Source of the DNA: an uncultured Nitrospira sp.
GTDB lineage: Bacteria; Nitrospirota; Nitrospiria; Nitrospirales; Nitrospiraceae
DNA: 33,777 bases
Direction: 5' to 3'
NCBI GenBank assembly: GCA_902500755.1
Contig: CABVRV010000038.1
Coordinates: forward strand, 1-33,777
Positions 30,815-33,777 of this stretch are shown in pieces. Position 1 is the stretch's first letter. Each line of letters opens with the position of its first letter. A program made the translations under genes and the position numbers. A model generated the notes under the pieces. It was given only the letters and a program-made list of their open reading frames with translations, ran no database searches and was not told where the DNA came from.

Positions 30815-31047
30815 GACTCCGCGACGATGTGGGTGTCGGTTTCTTCGATGCCGTCGATGGCATGGATCTTTGTGATCACGACGTCGGAGAGCGCCCGTTC
30901 GTCATGAACATTGATGAAGACAAAGATATCCGGGCGGCCGAAGCACGAGTGGGCTTGTTCGACGCCGGGGATGCGTTTGAGTGATGCGACGACGTCCTTG
31001 GTTTTGCCTGCTTTCACCTTGATCAGAATATACGCTCGGGTTGCCAC
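30811..31047 (-). CDS. Stand-alone Lrp/AsnC ligand-binding (RAM) domain
   Basis: 78 residues, the effector-binding alpha-beta sandwich of Lrp/AsnC regulators without the helix-turn-helix: ATRAYILIKVKAGKTKDVVA, then IPGVEQAHSCFGRPDIFVF and ALSDVVITKIHAIDGIEETD. GTG start with GGAGG. Stand-alone RAM proteins are thought to sense amino acids or similar ligands or to form oligomers; the ligand here is unknown. Confidence 0.93.
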   Translation of the reverse strand: MATRAYILIKVKAGKTKDVVASLKRIPGVEQAHSCFGRPDIFVFINVHDERALSDVVITKIHAIDGIEETDTHIVAES

Positions 31048-31107
31048 GTGTTCCTCCTTGCGTCAAAAGTTGAGCTGCAGATGTCGTACAAGGTTGATAA
31101 TCTCTGG

Positions 31108-31689
31108 TTACTGTTCTTCGCGAGTAGTCCCTCCCGGCATCGTGTTTCGATGACGGGCATACACGTCGTCAAAGTTCTGCCCTCGTGCCTCAAGCGCTGC
31201 TCGGCCCTCTCTCACGAGTTGCATCAACCGCCGAAAATCGTCCACGGAGAGGTTGAACTGGCCGAGACCAGCCGCCATCTCCTGTCGCTCTTCATCAGAG
31301 GCTCGCCTATCCGCATCCGCGAGCGCCACCAACATGTCGGCGGTCCACCCATTGGAGCGAAATCGTTCCAGCACCATCTGCACATTCCTACCAGGGGTAT
31401 GTGCGATGGCACGTCGCGCGAACTCCTGTACGGATCGATCTGTGCCCTTAGCAAAAACCGATTGGAGTTGAATGACCGATTGAATCACACGATCGGCTTC
31501 TCGGCTCCCTTCGGGTGGAAGGACCTGGGCCTGTTCGAGCGTTGCGAGCACCGCCATGGCTGATCCGACATATGGAGATGCGCGCGTTGCTTGCTGCGTC
31601 AGGATCGAAGCGCCGTGGCTCACCGCGAACGAAGCAGCACTGTTTACTGGGGAGACGAGGAGCCAGAGCGCAACACTGACGATCAACAT
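31108..31689 (-). CDS. Secreted helical hypothetical protein
   Basis: 193 residues from ATG 31689, after GGAAGG. Signal peptide MLIVSVALWLLVSPVNSAAS. The mature part is helical and rich in Ala, Arg and Gln (QSVIQLQSVFAKGTDRSVQE, then RRLMQLVREGRAALEARGQN). It has no Cys and no metal motif. It is probably periplasmic. Family not recognised. A - strand gene 60 bases after the RAM-domain gene's start. Confidence 0.7.
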   Translation of the reverse strand: MLIVSVALWLLVSPVNSAASFAVSHGASILTQQATRASPYVGSAMAVLATLEQAQVLPPEGSREADRVIQSVIQLQSVFAKGTDRSVQEFARRAIAHTPGRNVQMVLERFRSNGWTADMLVALADADRRASDEERQEMAAGLGQFNLSVDDFRRLMQLVREGRAALEARGQNFDDVYARHRNTMPGGTTREEQ

Positions 31690-31822
31690 CGGGCAAGCCT
31701 TCCAAATCGGATCCGCATCGGTTTTAGCCCCTCTCCTTCGGGCTGAGGCTGAAGGCACACGGGCGGATTATACAGAGTGGGGATGAGGGGTGCTAGTGAA
31801 GAGATCGTGGCCCGGGGTTTGA

Positions 31823-31851
31823 TTGAAACTCTGAGGGAGACTTCCTATAAT
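31823..31851 (+). promoter_or_regulatory. comM promoter
   Basis: TTGAAA (31823-31828) and TATAAT (31846-31851) are exactly 17 bases apart, near-consensus for the housekeeping sigma factor. A GC-rich repeat GGCCGCGG follows in the leader. Confidence 0.8.
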
Positions 31852-31895
31852 GGCCGCGGGTTGGCCGCGGTCCAGAACAGAAAGGCAGTGGTTCC

Positions 31896-33425
31896 ATGCT
31901 TGCCAAGGTGAGGAGCGCGGCCCTTGTCGGGTTAGATGCGCATCTTGTCGACGTCGAAGTCGATATTTCAGGAGGGCTCCCGCAGTTTTCGGTCGTCGGG
32001 TTGCCGGATGCCACCGTCAAGGAAAGCCGTGACCGAGTCCGTTCCGCGCTCAAGAACACCGGCTTTCACTTTCCCGCCAAACGAATCACCGTCAATTTGG
32101 CCCCTGCCGGCCTGAAAAAAGAAGGCTCGGGGCTCGATCTCGCGATTGCCGTCGCAATTCTCGCCGCCGAAGAGGTCATTCCACAGTCCTCGTTGGACCG
32201 ATGCGTGCTGGTTGGTGAGCTCTCACTGGACGGTCGTGTGAAGCCCATTACGGGAGCGCTCTCGTTTGCGCTTGCTTGCCGGGCTGGATATGACTTATTG
32301 CTGCCGGCGGACAATAGCGCTGAGGCGGCGTTGGTGCAAGGAGTGAATATCTACCCACTCCACACCCTTCCGGAAGCAGCCGAATTTCTTAAGGGAACCC
32401 AAGCCATTGCGCCAAGCCGGTCCAATCCTGACTTGATGGCCTGTGCGAGGATGTCGGAAGACGAGGACTATAGTGACGTCCGCGGGCAAGACCATGCCAA
32501 GAGGGCGCTCGAGGTTGCCGCCTCCGGCGGCCACAATGTACTGATGGTCGGTCCTCCTGGATCCGGCAAGACGATGCTGGCGCGACGACTGCCCTCGATT
32601 CTCCCGCTGCTCGAGTTGGAGGAGGCGATTGAAACAACACGAGTCCACAGCGTGGCCGGGCAACTCGCCCCCGAACGCCCCTTGTTGACGGTGCGACCGT
32701 TTCGGGCTCCGCACCACTCCGTCTCAGACGCCGGACTCGTTGGTGGTGGGACCGTCCCCAAACCCGGCGAAGTCTCGCTTGCTCATAACGGCGTGTTGTT
32801 TTTGGACGAGTCCCCCGAGTTTAAACGGGGCGTGCTGGAAGGATTGCGGCAGCCGCTCGAAGATGGACATGTCGTGCTGACACGAGCGAGCGGAACGTTA
32901 CGATATCCAGCGCGATTCATGTTGATCGCGGCGATGAATCCTTGTCCTTGCGGCTACTATGGAGATCGGACACGCCCGTGCATCTGTACCGGCACTCAGA
33001 TTCGTCGGTATCGAGCCAAACTCTCCGGACCTCTCTTGGATCGACTCGATATTCATCTGGACGTCCCACCTGTTCCGGTGCGAGAGCTTCGCACTGAACT
33101 GCCTGCGCCTGAGGGATCAGCCGCGATTCGATCGCGTGTGGTCGCGGCTCGAACGCGCCAACGCGAGCGGTATCGACAGGACGGTATCTATGCGAACGCA
33201 CAGTTGAAGCCGCGGATGATAAAGCGGTATTGTGGGCTCGATCAGCCGGCTCAAGAGTTGCTTGAGCATGCCATGGCGCGACTGCGACTGTCGGCACGGG
33301 CCCATGGTCGCATCCTGCGCGTCGCGCGCACCATTGCCGACTTGGCTGATTCGGATAAGATTGAGGCCGTCCACATCGCGGAGGCCATTCAATACCGTTC
33401 ATTTGATCGTAACCCCGACGTGTGA
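31896..33425 (+). CDS. comM: ComM/YifB Mg-chelatase-like AAA+ ATPase
   Basis: 509 residues, full length. The N-terminal Lon-protease-like domain (VDVEVDISGGLPQFSVVGLP, about 18-37) is followed by a RING/chelatase AAA+ module: Walker A GPPGSGKT at 219-226, Walker B VLFLDESPEF at 300-309, and a Cys-rich NPCPCGYYGD region. ComM is a hexameric helicase that extends branch migration during integration of incoming DNA in naturally competent bacteria. AGAAAGG precedes the ATG. The strong promoter at 31823-31851 gives a leader of about 38 bases. Confidence 0.97.
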   Translation: MLAKVRSAALVGLDAHLVDVEVDISGGLPQFSVVGLPDATVKESRDRVRSALKNTGFHFPAKRITVNLAPAGLKKEGSGLDLAIAVAILAAEEVIPQSSLDRCVLVGELSLDGRVKPITGALSFALACRAGYDLLLPADNSAEAALVQGVNIYPLHTLPEAAEFLKGTQAIAPSRSNPDLMACARMSEDEDYSDVRGQDHAKRALEVAASGGHNVLMVGPPGSGKTMLARRLPSILPLLELEEAIETTRVHSVAGQLAPERPLLTVRPFRAPHHSVSDAGLVGGGTVPKPGEVSLAHNGVLFLDESPEFKRGVLEGLRQPLEDGHVVLTRASGTLRYPARFMLIAAMNPCPCGYYGDRTRPCICTGTQIRRYRAKLSGPLLDRLDIHLDVPPVPVRELRTELPAPEGSAAIRSRVVAARTRQRERYRQDGIYANAQLKPRMIKRYCGLDQPAQELLEHAMARLRLSARAHGRILRVARTIADLADSDKIEAVHIAEAIQYRSFDRNPDV

Positions 33426-33432
33426 GGATTTG

Positions 33433-33645
33433 GTGGCTTCGGCGAAAGTGTTTCTTTGGTGGTTTGTCGTAGGTGCAACAATGGCGCTCGCTGTCATCAT
33501 GGTGCAAGGCGGCATCAGGGAAGTGATGCAGGCTCAAGGGTCTGTGTGGGAGTTGAAGCTCGTCGAGCTGCTGACGACGATCATGGGCGGTGGGCTATTA
33601 GGGGGCTGTATCGCGCTGATTCTGGATCGGATCAAGAAGTCCTAG
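33433..33645 (+). CDS. Small two-helix membrane protein
   Basis: 70 residues from GTG 33433, eight bases after the comM stop, with GAGG upstream. Helix one is about residues 6-22 (VFLWWFVVGATMALAVI), helix two about 47-63 (TIMGGGLLGGCIALIL), and a basic tail ends the protein. It is likely co-transcribed with comM, but no functional link is known. Confidence 0.65.
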   Translation: MASAKVFLWWFVVGATMALAVIMVQGGIREVMQAQGSVWELKLVELLTTIMGGGLLGGCIALILDRIKKS

Positions 33646-33723
33646 TTCTACCCATCCACGGTTTTCTCTTGTGGTGCATATTTGGTTATTGAAGGAACAA
33701 TCCCTCTTGTTTTAATTTCAATT

Positions 33724-33777
33724 ATGGATATCGAAATCGGCTCCAATCTTTACCGAAACACGAACGGAACCATCGAA
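33724..33777 (+). CDS. Possible 5' end of a further gene
   Basis: An open frame from ATG 33724 (MDIEIGSNLYRNTNGTIE) runs off the window. There is no ribosome site before it, so the call is tentative. Confidence 0.3.
   Translation, partial: MDIEIGSNLYRNTNGTIE

Overview
The window looks like a stretch of a Gram-negative bacterial chromosome of moderate-to-high GC (roughly mid-50s percent by eye). It has many secreted and lipoprotein-type products, glycine-zipper and OmpA-type envelope proteins, and good Shine-Dalgarno sites. The flavour of the conserved genes (transketolase, ComM, DUF423, bactofilin, RpoD-like sigma factor, stand-alone Lrp/AsnC domain) and the dense toxin-antitoxin content suggest a Nitrospira-like (Nitrospirota) genome. 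That is inference from resemblance, not a database result.

Layout. 1-4880 is accessory DNA, all on the + strand: a damaged brnTA module framed by two similar hairpins, a damaged AbiEii-type nucleotidyltransferase with a coupled small partner, a complete mazEF with a palindromic operator, a DUF3024 gene, a frameshifted hypothetical and a GIY-YIG-type protein with an integrase-like N-terminus. 4920-5870 holds three small unknown genes on the - strand. 6264-15133 is mostly - strand and more housekeeping-like: transketolase (tkt), a Tat-exported flavin amine oxidase, a DUF900 alpha/beta hydrolase, a lipoprotein dienelactone hydrolase and a primary-type sigma-70 factor. A divergent promoter region with inverted operator-like repeats (15213-15288) separates the sigma factor from an exported glutathione peroxidase and a surface-adhesin-E-like protein. 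16689-18346 encodes envelope proteins (OmpA-type, a coiled-coil partner with VEVPVEK repeats, an OB-fold-like lipoprotein). 18563-19917 carries vapBC and hicBA.

20175-24455 is a - strand cluster: membrane protein with N-terminal helical part, lipoprotein, tiny barrel-like protein, membrane-spanning patatin phospholipase, and a four-helix membrane protein. I see no established name for this set, and it is the best candidate for an undescribed system. 25174-26454 has a second mazEF beside a DUF3597 remnant that has an in-frame TGA at a conserved Trp position. 26476-31689 holds a bactofilin, DUF423 protein, secreted proteins, a dienelactone-hydrolase fold that has lost its catalytic Cys and His, an oxidoreductase and a RAM-domain protein. 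comM with a near-consensus promoter and a small membrane protein close the window.

Recurring themes are at least four toxin-antitoxin loci in 26 kb, several of them with visible operators, and three separate single-base frameshifts in the first 3.5 kb. A GAAAAGACTCCCGG hairpin repeat recurs between 19.3 and 20.2 kb. The frameshifts could be true decay or uncorrected single-base deletions in the assembly.
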